Shown here in pieces: positions 17,701 through 24,058 of a stretch of DNA of 34,609 nt. The stretch covers positions 1-34,609 of the forward strand of contig JAVBRE010000113.1 in NCBI GenBank assembly GCA_031548325.1. Reading direction: 5' to 3'. The stretch is from FLUQ01 sp031548325. GTDB taxonomy: Bacteria > Desulfobacterota > Desulfovibrionia > Desulfovibrionales > Desulfovibrionaceae. Positions within the stretch are counted from its first letter, which is position 1. Every line of letters begins with the position of its first letter. Position numbers and translations under genes: made by a program. The notes beneath the pieces are model-generated. The model worked only from the letters and a program-made list of their open reading frames with translations. It did no database searches and was not told the DNA's origin.

Positions 17701-18550
17701 CGTGGACGTTTCCGGCGCTTCCATGCTGGCCGGTCTGGCCGTCGGCAACGATGTCGGGCCGGGCCGCGTCACCCTGGGCGTGTTTTTTGAAGGCGGTTGG
17801 GGCAACTACAACTCGTACAACAGCTTCAGTAATTACGCTTCCGTGGACGGCGACGGCGACACCAGCTATTACGGCGGCGGCGTCTTGGGCCGGTGGGACT
17901 TCCCTATTGGCCGCACAGGACGTGCGGCCGCCGCGCAGCGGAGCGAGCCGGAAACCGGGCTTTCCGGCGAAGCGAGAGCGAGCGCCCCACAGGAAGTGGA
18001 GCCGAGCGTCATTTATATAGACGCCTCGGCCCGTCTGGGCCGGACCAGCGTGGACTTCAACACCAGCGACATTCGGTACAACGGCAACAAGGCGGATTTC
18101 GACTCCGACGCCATGTATTGGGGCGCGCACGCGGGCCTGGGCTATCAGTGGAGCATCACGGAAAAGGCCATGCTTGATATGTCCGGCAAGTTCATCTGGA
18201 CCCGTCAGGGCAGCGATACCGTGAAAGTGCACGGCGACAAGGTGCGCTTCAAGGACGCCGATTCCCTGCGCACCCGCCTGGGCGGACGCTTCAACTACGC
18301 GGTGTGCGACTACGCCGCGCCCTACGTCGGGGCTTACTGGGAACATGAGTTCGACGGCAGGCAGAAGAGCAGCGTCAACGGCGTGGGCATCGGCTCCCCG
18401 GCACTCAAGGGCGATACGGGCGTCGGCGAACTGGGCCTGACCATCAGGCCGGTGAAGAATTCCGGCTTTTCCCTGGATTTGGCCGTGCAGGGCTATACCG
18501 GCGTGCGCGACGGGGTTTCCGGCAGCTTGCAGTTGAAGTTCGAGTTCTGA
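14744..18550 (+). CDS. Large autotransporter adhesin-like protein
   Basis: Secreted type V protein of 1268 aa. The signal peptide ends at about residue 45 (LLALCVAAAPFLCPLPVSAA, then DLYMYGG). Residues about 45-180 are extremely Gly-rich. The passenger (about 180-900) is Thr/Asn/Gly-rich beta-helix-type sequence with a recurring LNLDGTTAAGVNIG unit. The C-terminal roughly 290 residues are an autotransporter beta-barrel (GFQIGAFAAGSGGW onward, with RTRLGGRFNY and WEHEFDG), ending in Phe (LQLKFEF) as expected for outer-membrane insertion. The start at 14744 is preferred over an upstream in-frame TTG (14681) because of the GAGGGGGG site and the signal peptide. A palindromic segment interrupts the barrel near residues 1055-1085. 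The ligand is unknown. Confidence 0.85.
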   Translation: MYVFFVVNEGRFRLRLLAPLLALCVAAAPFLCPLPVSAADLYMYGGGGGSGSQILGGGDTGGGGGGAFVGENNGKAGDGGNGQHNGGKIGVGAGAGTPSAQNGANGGAGGAGGTGLGTGASAGGDGTQGQGGSGGSASRNDSGTQSYTTVVLEGGQGGGPSQTAAGPAQGQGGAGGNVTYSAEDVNINGPLTITGGSVNGGFAPSFIPGQSGNASFTASGTVTLLGDAEIKSGSPADPVQNHKGGTASFQANTLIVGDGTGTAKSITVSKNTTAAEFKTSNLDLRDSLNLTLNNTAASDVTIGNLAFKNASAFTVTGTGGMTAAGNLSVYGAGNVYNSPFTFNASNKALTFDLTGATAGSVMLSAPGAALNITGATVAVTDAIPALNLGQSLTLIDKTDGAPINSSFTTSGNVQYGYAFSNPGGSSLTLFHNSVATNGDWTAPSTTYSAASAAGQPVSLTVGGTLYGVSALNLTDSGNNLTVDIGGLDAATNSLALNLDGTTAAGVNIGGGSGLIFANGNSLTVTSANGGTMTGAGNISVTGPGSAYVSPIAWNASGKALSFNLAGVANLNNPALATTGGAGVTLSGATTLAVTNTSGLAPLQLGGRYTLIGSTTGAFASQNLADLTSGAETHGLVANADSSLYIFKNKIATAGDYALTGPASYSAGSGTNESILLDVGGKLTVTGNGLSLAGNGANSATVKAGTLITPGLSLAGADAMADIGTLDMSAGSTALNLDGTTAAGVNIGNVTLNGGNTFTVNSANNGAGTFGNLNVAGAGGTLDGSYVPAFTDVNLAGGSMLTSTANPLNFSAMRVQGQGAGYAGTLNAAGKSLLFELPASLSPGQTMLNVTGNADLTGADIGLTYQSVRPNVAPGQSLTLLSATSLMADQTGLTVQTANGDIYTLLVDSNQLLAMLQKLSPTTPAYDRLKAFAEGRTASLAFVNQGADLILNQGFGSALFATKGPGFQIGAFAAGSGGWSSYNTGSHVDVSGASMLAGLAVGNDVGPGRVTLGVFFEGGWGNYNSYNSFSNYASVDGDGDTSYYGGGVLGRWDFPIGRTGRAAAAQRSEPETGLSGEARASAPQEVEPSVIYIDASARLGRTSVDFNTSDIRYNGNKADFDSDAMYWGAHAGLGYQWSITEKAMLDMSGKFIWTRQGSDTVKVHGDKVRFKDADSLRTRLGGRFNYAVCDYAAPYVGAYWEHEFDGRQKSSVNGVGIGSPALKGDTGVGELGLTIRPVKNSGFSLDLAVQGYTGVRDGVSGSLQLKFEF
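17909..17968 (+). repeat. Palindromic segment in frame inside the autotransporter barrel
   Basis: Two perfect 8-bp hairpins, GGCCGCAC/GTGCGGCC (17909-17929) and GCCGGAAA/TTTCCGGC (17947-17968), sit between the barrel blocks LGRWDFPI and VIYIDASARLGR. The encoded residues (RTGRAAAAQRSEPETG and following) are charged and unlike a beta strand, so they probably form a loop. Repeat identity elsewhere in the genome cannot be checked from this window. Confidence 0.5.
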
Positions 18551-18612
18551 GGCCGGTCGCCCTTGGCGGCTCGCGTCCGGACCTGCTCATGCCCGTCGGC
18601 GACGGACGGCGA

Positions 18613-18693
18613 GCAAAACGTCCGCTTTCGGCAATGGATTATGTTTTTTGCCAAAACTTTTCCGCAGTGCTATGGTCGGCCGCAAAACGTCCG
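18613..18693 (+). promoter_or_regulatory. Direct repeat GCAAAACGTCCG flanking the FMN reductase promoter
   Basis: The 12-mer GCAAAACGTCCG occurs at 18613-18624 and again at 18682-18693. One copy lies on each side of the predicted promoter, so the pair could be a regulator site that allows looping. This is inferred from position only. Confidence 0.35.
18648..18676 (+). promoter_or_regulatory. Putative sigma-70 promoter for the FMN reductase gene
   Basis: TTGCCA (18648-18653) and TATGGT (18671-18676) are spaced by 17 bases, 34 bases before the ATG. Confidence 0.5.
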
Positions 18694-18709
18694 GACAAGG
18701 AGAAACCGC

Positions 18710-19261
18710 ATGCGTACCCTGACAATTTTTGTGGGCAGTCTGCGTAAAGATTCAATCAACAAGAAACTCGCCCTCGCGCTGGCCGACATCGGGCGCGACC
18801 TGTTCACGGCCGATATCGTCGATTTGAGCGACATTCCCATGTACAATCAGGATGCGGAACTGAACCCCGCCGCCCCGGTCACGCGGATGAAGGAACGCAT
18901 AGCGGCTTCGGACGCGGTGCTTTTTGTCACACCCGAATACAACCGCAGCATGCCGGCTGTTTTGAAAAACGCTCTGGACTGGGGATCGCGCCCTCCGGGG
19001 CACAACAGTTGGAGCGGCAAAGCGGCGGCCATCGCGGGCATCACCCCCAGCGCCGCGGGCACGGCGGTCTGCCAGTCGCAGCTGCGCAGCATTTTGACCG
19101 TGCTGGGCATGCGCCTGATCAGCCAGCCGGAAATATACCTGACGGACAAGGGCGATTTTTTTGAGGCCGACGGTCGGGTAAAAAATGAGGACAGCCGGAA
19201 ATTTTTGCATGCTTTTTTAACTCGTTTCGCGGACTGGGTGGAAAAACAGGCAAAAAATTAA
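18710..19261 (+). CDS. NADPH-dependent FMN reductase / quinone reductase family protein
   Basis: A 183-residue flavodoxin-fold oxidoreductase of the NADPH_FMN_red family (ChrR, azoreductase, YieF relatives). The FMN phosphate loop is GSLRKDSINKKLA at residues 9-21. The signature PEYNRSMPAVLKNALDW (about 84-100) and the FMN-binding ITPSAAG (about 117-123) are clear. AAGGAG lies eight bases before ATG 18710, which fixes the start; the frame is open upstream but begins in the regulatory region. Family members reduce quinones, chromate or azo dyes, and the physiological substrate here is unknown. It appears monocistronic. Confidence 0.87.
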   Translation: MRTLTIFVGSLRKDSINKKLALALADIGRDLFTADIVDLSDIPMYNQDAELNPAAPVTRMKERIAASDAVLFVTPEYNRSMPAVLKNALDWGSRPPGHNSWSGKAAAIAGITPSAAGTAVCQSQLRSILTVLGMRLISQPEIYLTDKGDFFEADGRVKNEDSRKFLHAFLTRFADWVEKQAKN

Positions 19262-19392
19262 AAAACCGCTTGAAAGCCCTTGCATATTTTTTCTATCTGT
19301 CGTACCGGATTGGTCAATCAACGTACGGAATGGTTTCGCATGTGTGTGCGGGAGCGTGATGTGCGAAACTTTATTTGTGAGAGGTTTTGTTA

Positions 19393-19659
19393 GTGAGCAA
19401 GTCTATTTATGTGGGCAACCTGCCCTGGTCGGCAACGGAAGAAGAGATTCGCGCCCTTTTTGCCGAATACGGCACCGTGAACTCCGTGCATCTGGTGACA
19501 GACCGGGAAACGGGCCGCGCTCGCGGCTTCGGGTTTGTGGAAATGGCCGCGGCCGACGCGCCTGCCGCCATTCAGGCTCTGGATGGCTCTTCCATGGGCG
19601 GCCGTGCCCTGCGCGTGAATGAAGCGCAGCCCAAGGCTCCCCGCCAGCCCCGCTATTAG
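19393..19659 (+). CDS. Small RRM-type RNA-binding protein
   Basis: A single RNA recognition motif fills this 88-residue protein. RNP2 is IYVGNLPW at residues 4-11 and RNP1 is RGFGFVEM at about 46-53, with exposed aromatic residues in both, so it should bind single-stranded RNA. The GTG at 19393 (MSKSIYVGN) is chosen over an in-frame TTG at 19387 because GAGAGG precedes it by eight bases and the family starts at MSKSIYVGN. A strong terminator follows. The leader from 19262 is AT-rich and unassigned. Similar proteins in bacteria are often cold- or stress-responsive, but nothing here proves that. Confidence 0.88.
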   Translation: MSKSIYVGNLPWSATEEEIRALFAEYGTVNSVHLVTDRETGRARGFGFVEMAAADAPAAIQALDGSSMGGRALRVNEAQPKAPRQPRY

Positions 19660-19680
19660 TCGCACGCGTTCGTGCGCGAG

Positions 19681-19715
19681 GCCCCGGCATTGCGCAAGTG
19701 CCGGGGCTTTTTTTT
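19681..19715 (+). terminator. Rho-independent terminator after the RRM gene
   Basis: GCCCCGGCA (19681-19689) pairs with TGCCGGGGC (19699-19707), followed by eight T residues. A smaller CGCACG/CGTGCG hairpin (19661-19676) precedes it. Confidence 0.9.
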
Positions 19716-19732
19716 ATGTGCAGGAGTGAGAC

Positions 19733-20425
19733 ATGCAACGCAATGATATCCAGATCTGTCTTTCAGTATGCGCCATTGTGGCCGTCTGCGCAATCATTCC
19801 CGGCTTTCTGGACCGCTTCATCGCCGTGACGGGCGCCGCGCCCTATTTGATGAGCTTCGCGAAATTCGCGCTGCTTGCCACCTTTGGCGAATGCATCGGC
19901 CTGCGCATAACAACAGGGGTGTACAACCGCCCTGGTTTTGGTATTCTGCCTAAAGCGGTGGTCTGGGGTTTTCTGGGCGTGGGCATCAAGGCCGCCTTTA
20001 CCATTTTCGCCACCGGCACGCCCAATGTGCTGGCCGAACTGGGGCTGCCCGTATCCGTCGCCACCTTGAAAACCGGGGATTTTCCCCTGCGTCTGCTGAC
20101 CGCTTTTTGCATCAGCGTGGCCATCAACAGCATTTTCGCCCCGGTGTTCATGACCTTGCACAAGATCACCGACATCCATATCGCGGGCACCGGCGGCACG
20201 ATAAAAGGACTTTTTTCGCCCATCGCCTTCGGGCGCATTCTTTCTGAACTCAACTGGAATTCCCTTTGGGGTTTTGTGTTCAAAAAGACTATCCCATTTT
20301 TCTGGTATCCGGCGCATACCATCACCTTTTTGCTGCCCCCGCACTTTCAGGTGGTCTTCGCAGCCCTGCTCGGCATCGTGCTCGGCGTGATCCTCGCCTT
20401 TGCGGGGCTGCGCAAAACCGCATAA
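19733..20425 (+). CDS. Polytopic inner-membrane protein, unknown function
   Basis: A 230-residue protein with about five hydrophobic segments: residues 8-26, 38-55, 74-92, 118-142 and 203-226. The C-terminal part, FFWYPAHTITFLLPPHFQVVFAALLGIVLGVILA, faintly recalls the Mpv17/PMP22 C-terminus (Trp-Pro, then Pro near a helix), but I would not assign it on that. AGGAGTGAG precedes ATG 19733. It lies 31 bases ahead of zupT and is probably co-transcribed with it. Confidence 0.7.
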   Translation: MQRNDIQICLSVCAIVAVCAIIPGFLDRFIAVTGAAPYLMSFAKFALLATFGECIGLRITTGVYNRPGFGILPKAVVWGFLGVGIKAAFTIFATGTPNVLAELGLPVSVATLKTGDFPLRLLTAFCISVAINSIFAPVFMTLHKITDIHIAGTGGTIKGLFSPIAFGRILSELNWNSLWGFVFKKTIPFFWYPAHTITFLLPPHFQVVFAALLGIVLGVILAFAGLRKTA

Positions 20426-20456
20426 TCCCTTCCCGCAGGGAATCCGGAAGGACGCT

Positions 20457-21308
20457 ATGGATACGCATTCCGTGTGGCTTGCCTTCAGCCTGACGCTTCT
20501 CGCCGGGCTTTCCACGGGGATCGGAGCCGTGCTGTCCCTGGTGTTCAAAGAGACGAACACCCGCTTTCTTTCGCTGGCCCTGGGATTTTCCGCCGGTGTG
20601 ATGATTTATGTTTCGTTTGCGGAGATTCTGGTCAAGGCCAGAATCGCCCTGACCGGGCACTGGGGCAACGTATTCGGGTCATGGATGACCGTTGCCGCTT
20701 TTTTTGGTGGTATCGCGCTCATTGCCTTCATTGATACCTTGGTGCCGTCGGGAAATAACCCCCATGAAGTGCCGCCGCAGAGCGTCATTGACGCGGTGGC
20801 GGCCGAAGCGGAAGGGAACGCGCCGACCGCGAACGGCGTTTCGCCGCCCGACAGGAGCAGGCTGCACCGCACCGGAGTGTTTACGGCCATCGTCATTGCG
20901 ATTCACAACTTTCCCGAAGGTCTGGCCACGTTTACGGCGGCGCTCAGCGACCCTGCGCTGGGGGTGGCCATTGCCGGGGCCATCGCCATCCATAACATTC
21001 CTGAAGGAATCGCAGTCGCCGTGCCGATTTTTTATGCCACCGGCAACCGGAAAACGGCCTTTCTCCATTCTTTTTTGTCCGGCCTTGCGGAACCTCTGGG
21101 CGCGCTTGTGGGCTATCTCATTCTGCTGCCTTTCTTTTCTCCCGCTGTCTTCGGAATTTTATTCGCGGGTGTGGCGGGCATCATGGTTTTCATTTCTCTG
21201 GACGAATTGTTGCCCGCGGCAGAGGAGTACGGCGAGCATCACCTGTGCATCTACGGGGTTGTGGGCGGCATGGCCCTGATGGCGGTTTCGCTGCTCTTGT
21301 TTTTGTAA
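20457..21308 (+). CDS. zupT: Zinc transporter ZupT (ZIP family)
   Basis: Inner-membrane importer of Zn2+ and other divalent metals. The two ZIP metal-site motifs are exact: HNFPEG in helix 4 (about residue 150) and HNIPEG in helix 5 (about residue 180). About eight hydrophobic segments are seen, and the loop between helices 3 and 4 is long and polar (about residues 98-142). The length of 283 aa is slightly above E. coli ZupT (257). GGAAGG seven bases upstream supports ATG 20457. The ubiX gene follows after nine bases, so both are probably in one transcript. Confidence 0.92.
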   Translation: MDTHSVWLAFSLTLLAGLSTGIGAVLSLVFKETNTRFLSLALGFSAGVMIYVSFAEILVKARIALTGHWGNVFGSWMTVAAFFGGIALIAFIDTLVPSGNNPHEVPPQSVIDAVAAEAEGNAPTANGVSPPDRSRLHRTGVFTAIVIAIHNFPEGLATFTAALSDPALGVAIAGAIAIHNIPEGIAVAVPIFYATGNRKTAFLHSFLSGLAEPLGALVGYLILLPFFSPAVFGILFAGVAGIMVFISLDELLPAAEEYGEHHLCIYGVVGGMALMAVSLLLFL

Positions 21309-21317
21309 GGAGAGGAC

Positions 21318-21878
21318 ATGCGGATCATTGTGGGCATCACCGGCGCCAGCGGGGCCGTATACGGTCTTTCCGTGCTGCGCGCCCTGCATGCTCTGGGGCA
21401 CGAGATTCACTGCGTGGTCAGCGCATACGGCTGGAAGGTGCTGAAACATGAATGCAGCGCGGATGCGGCGGACATCCGCCCTCTGGCGAGCGCCCTGCAT
21501 CCGGCGGAAAATATGGCCGCGCCCATAGCCAGCGGCTCTTTCAGGGCGGAGGCCATGGTTGTCGTCCCGTGCAGCATGCGCACGCTGGCGGCCATAGCGA
21601 ACGGCCTGTCCGGCAATCTGCTGTGCCGCGCGGCCGACGTGATGCTGAAAGAGCGAAGAAATCTGGTGCTGGCCGCGCGGGAAACGCCGCTCAGCGCCGT
21701 GCACCTGGAAAACATGCTGAAACTGGCCCGACTGGGGGTGGGTATCGTGCCTGTCTGCCCCGGCTTTTACCATCGTCCGCAAAGCGTCGACGACCTTGTG
21801 AATATGATGACGGGCCGCATTCTGGACAGTCTGGGCGTGGACAGCGCCCGCTTTCCCCGCTGGAACGGCCTGTCCTGA
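21318..21878 (+). CDS. ubiX: Flavin prenyltransferase UbiX
   Basis: Attaches a dimethylallyl group to FMN, making the prenylated flavin cofactor used by UbiD-type decarboxylases. GITGASGAVYG at residues 5-15 is the FMN-binding loop. VVPCSMRTLAAIANGLSG and LAARETPLSAVHLENML carry the conserved Ser, Arg and Glu residues of the prenyl phosphate site, and the C-terminal PQSVDDLVNMM is typical. The length of 186 aa is normal. AAGGAGAGGAC precedes ATG 21318. No ubiD is present in the window, so the partner enzyme must be encoded elsewhere. Confidence 0.93.
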   Translation: MRIIVGITGASGAVYGLSVLRALHALGHEIHCVVSAYGWKVLKHECSADAADIRPLASALHPAENMAAPIASGSFRAEAMVVVPCSMRTLAAIANGLSGNLLCRAADVMLKERRNLVLAARETPLSAVHLENMLKLARLGVGIVPVCPGFYHRPQSVDDLVNMMTGRILDSLGVDSARFPRWNGLS

Positions 21879-21947
21879 AATGAGAAAAGCCGTCCCGCGC
21901 GGGGACGTTGCAAGCATTTAAAGTGAAAAGGCTCAAAGGGGGACGAC

Positions 21948-22355
21948 ATGCGCATTTATATAGCCGCTTCGTGGAAGCACCAGCACGCCGTGGAAATGCT
22001 GACCGAACGACTGGAGGATGCGGGACATCAGGTGCTGTCCTGGCTGCGCGAAGGTCGGCCGGAAGAAGCTTTTCTTTCCCGGCTGGAACTGACGTCCTTT
22101 ATCCATTCCGAAGAAGGGCGCCGTATTTTTGACTTCTGCGTAGAATCGGCGACCCGGGCGGACCTTGTCGTCTATTTGGGGCCTTCCGGTTGCGACGCCT
22201 GGGCGGAGGTGGGCGCGGCCTTCGGGGCCGGCGTCCCCGTGCTGGGGCTTCTGGCCAAGGCCGAAGATGTGGGCCTGATGCGGCACATGGTGCGCTGCTG
22301 GTTCCGTTCGGTGACCGAACTGCTGGAAGACGTCGCGAAACGCGCGACAACCTAG
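21948..22355 (+). CDS. Nucleoside 2-deoxyribosyltransferase-like protein
   Basis: A 135-residue protein with the N-terminal strand RIYIAASWK. The later ADLVVYLGPSGCDAWAEVGAAFGAGVPVLGL block fits the deoxyribosyltransferase fold, where the Glu of AEVGAA corresponds to the family nucleophile. True enzymes move deoxyribose between bases; many homologues act on other nucleotides or are uncharacterised, so no substrate is assigned. AAAGGGGGACGAC precedes ATG 21948. The stop codon TAG at 22353-22355 lies inside the first bases (CTAGTG) of the adjacent 144-bp repeat, so the repeat may have set the present C-terminus. Confidence 0.65.
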   Translation: MRIYIAASWKHQHAVEMLTERLEDAGHQVLSWLREGRPEEAFLSRLELTSFIHSEEGRRIFDFCVESATRADLVVYLGPSGCDAWAEVGAAFGAGVPVLGLLAKAEDVGLMRHMVRCWFRSVTELLEDVAKRATT

Positions 22356-22495
22356 TGTTAAATTGCAAAAATACGAGGACTTATTTTTGCCAAGATCGCT
22401 ACGCCGAAAAACGTCGTTTTCGGCTTGCTCCGCCGCCTGCGGCGGCGCAAAATCCTGACGGATTTTTTGTGTTTACTTTTGCAAGTAAACACTGG
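22352..22495 (+). repeat. 144-bp multi-hairpin repeat element, copy 1
   Basis: The element starts CTAGTG and ends CACTGG, a near-perfect terminal inverted repeat. Inside, in order, are GCAAAAATA/TTATTTTTGC, CCGAAAA/TTTTCGG, CCGCCGC/GCGGCGG, AAAATCC/GGATTTT and TGTTTACTT/AAGTAAACA. The reverse complement of 31675-31818 aligns over the full 144 bp without gaps, with 13 differences by hand count. One pair of these is compensatory, in the last stem. Confidence 0.85.
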
Positions 22496-22640
22496 AGCAT
22501 TTTAACTTTGAAATTATACAATTGAAGTCTCGTAACTGCACAGAATTAAGCACATAACAATACTAAATTACAAAGACAAACGATAGGCTTCGCGGGCATC
22601 CGCTTCGCGTCTGCCGAGCAATTTCAAAGTGAAATTGCTC
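22495..22640. repeat. AT-rich segment with 21-bp imperfect terminal inverted repeats
   Basis: The left end (22495-22515, GAGCATTTTAACTTTG...) and right end (22620-22640, ...GAAATTGCTC) are inverted copies with three mismatches over 21 bp. The right end also forms its own perfect hairpin GAGCAATTTCA/TGAAATTGCTC (22616-22640). It directly abuts the 144-bp element and ends on the stop codon of the leftward hydrolase-like gene, where it may also act as terminator. Confidence 0.55.
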
Positions 22641-24058
22641 TATCGGCGGGCGGCCGGCCGCCGCGCCGGAGTCCGTTCCGGCACGGCCGTGCCGTTGTCC
22701 TGCCGGGTTTTGTTTCCTTGGTTTACAGTTGCGGCGGCTGCTGCCGGCACGGTGGAAACCGTCGCGTTGACGACGCCCCGATCGGCGGCGCGCAATGCCG
22801 ATTGCCGTTTCGGCTGTTCCGGCGGCGCGGGCAACGGGGGCAGCGGCGCTCCTAATTCCCGTTGGAAAAAGTGGGCAAAAAAGGCGTTACGTTGTCTCGC
22901 CGCTTCAGAATCCCGCTCATTGCGCCCGCTGCACAGGGCCGCGAAACTGTCGGCGGAAACGGGCGGACAAGGCACCTGCACGGCGTAATGTCCGCCGTGT
23001 TCCAGAGTGCGCAGCACCGGGCGGGCGGGCAGGCTGCGCACGAGAGCTTTCGTATTGCCGGCCGTGGGGTACAAAACGTCGTCCGCAACGTCGAGAATGC
23101 CCAAAGGTACGGCGACCGCGCGCAGGGAGCTTTCGGAAAAAAGCCCGATCCAGCCGGGAGTCATCAGACCGACAGCTTTGATTTGCCGGCGGGAGGCCGG
23201 CCGCTTCGCCACGGCGGGCGTCGGCGGCGTGCGCAGGGGAGCGGGAACGGGCGAGGCCATCCGCGTTGTTTCGTCCTCTTCGCCGTCGTGCGGAACGTCG
23301 CTGTCCGCCGCCTTCGGGGGGGCTTCAGGCGCGGCGAAAAGGCCCAGTTCCGGCGTGAAGGCGCCCGCGCCCTGCGCGGCGAGAATGGATGCATAGTCTT
23401 TCTGCATGGCCGCATGCCGCGTCCGGGCCCAGCCCGTGCATAGCGGATCGCTGCCTTGCTCCCCGGCGCAGTATGCCGACAAGTCGGATAAATCGGGAAC
23501 CGCCCCGGCGAGTTGAAGAACGGTGACGGCGCCGGATCCGACGCCCAGAAGGCCAATGCGGCTTTCATCCACCAGGGAAGCCAGTTCCGGGGCGGCAAGC
23601 ACCGCTTCAAGCGCAAGCAGCAGGTGCCGGGGGCGGCTTTGAAACAGTGCGGCGTGGTATAAATCGGCGGTATCGTCCGAATTGTCACCGGGATGGGTGG
23701 GGGCGATAACAAGAAAGCCCTGACGGGCAAGGCTTGCGGCCAGGTCGTGCGTGCTCAGGCGTGAAGATCCGGCGTCGTGAGAAAGAAGGATGACGGGATA
23801 CTGGCCGGGCGCTTCCCGTGCGTTTTTGCTGACCAGAATGGACCAGCCGTCGATGCGCATGTCTCTGGGCGACCGCAGGGTCGGATACCAGACCGCCACA
23901 TCCATGCGGATCTGCGTCGAGGAGTTCCAGATGCCCAAGGTGCGAAAGCCCGGCTGAAACTGTTGGGGACGCGTTCCCTGCGGCTTTGCGGCGGAGGGAA
24001 AAAGAATAACCCCGGCAACAAGACAGACGAGCAGGCAAAGCCGGATTTCAGCCTTCAT
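22640..24058 (-). CDS. Secreted alpha/beta-hydrolase-like protein with degenerate nucleophile motif
   Basis: A signal peptide (about residues 1-26, LCLLVCLVAGVILFPSAA) is followed by an alpha/beta-hydrolase-like domain. YPVILLSHDAGSSR suggests the oxyanion region, GFLVIAPTHPGDNSDD is a typical strand-loop, and RIGLLGVGSGAVTVLQLAG sits where the nucleophile elbow should be. That elbow lacks the Ser of GxSxG. Candidate acid and base residues are in ILDVADDVLYP and EHGGHYAV. This resembles the dienelactone hydrolase or PAF-acetylhydrolase-like COG4188 type. About 60 residues between the halves and the C-terminal 60 are low-complexity Pro/Ala/Arg-rich. The start overlaps the upstream gene's stop by four bases. 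It may be a pseudo-enzyme. Confidence 0.68.
   Translation of the reverse strand: MKAEIRLCLLVCLVAGVILFPSAAKPQGTRPQQFQPGFRTLGIWNSSTQIRMDVAVWYPTLRSPRDMRIDGWSILVSKNAREAPGQYPVILLSHDAGSSRLSTHDLAASLARQGFLVIAPTHPGDNSDDTADLYHAALFQSRPRHLLLALEAVLAAPELASLVDESRIGLLGVGSGAVTVLQLAGAVPDLSDLSAYCAGEQGSDPLCTGWARTRHAAMQKDYASILAAQGAGAFTPELGLFAAPEAPPKAADSDVPHDGEEDETTRMASPVPAPLRTPPTPAVAKRPASRRQIKAVGLMTPGWIGLFSESSLRAVAVPLGILDVADDVLYPTAGNTKALVRSLPARPVLRTLEHGGHYAVQVPCPPVSADSFAALCSGRNERDSEAARQRNAFFAHFFQRELGAPLPPLPAPPEQPKRQSALRAADRGVVNATVSTVPAAAAATVNQGNKTRQDNGTAVPERTPARRPAARR

Noticed and set aside
15959..18346. 795-codon minus-strand open frame
   Set aside because: Shadow of the autotransporter's GC-rich coding strand; no recognisable domains, and the plus-strand product is clearly real.
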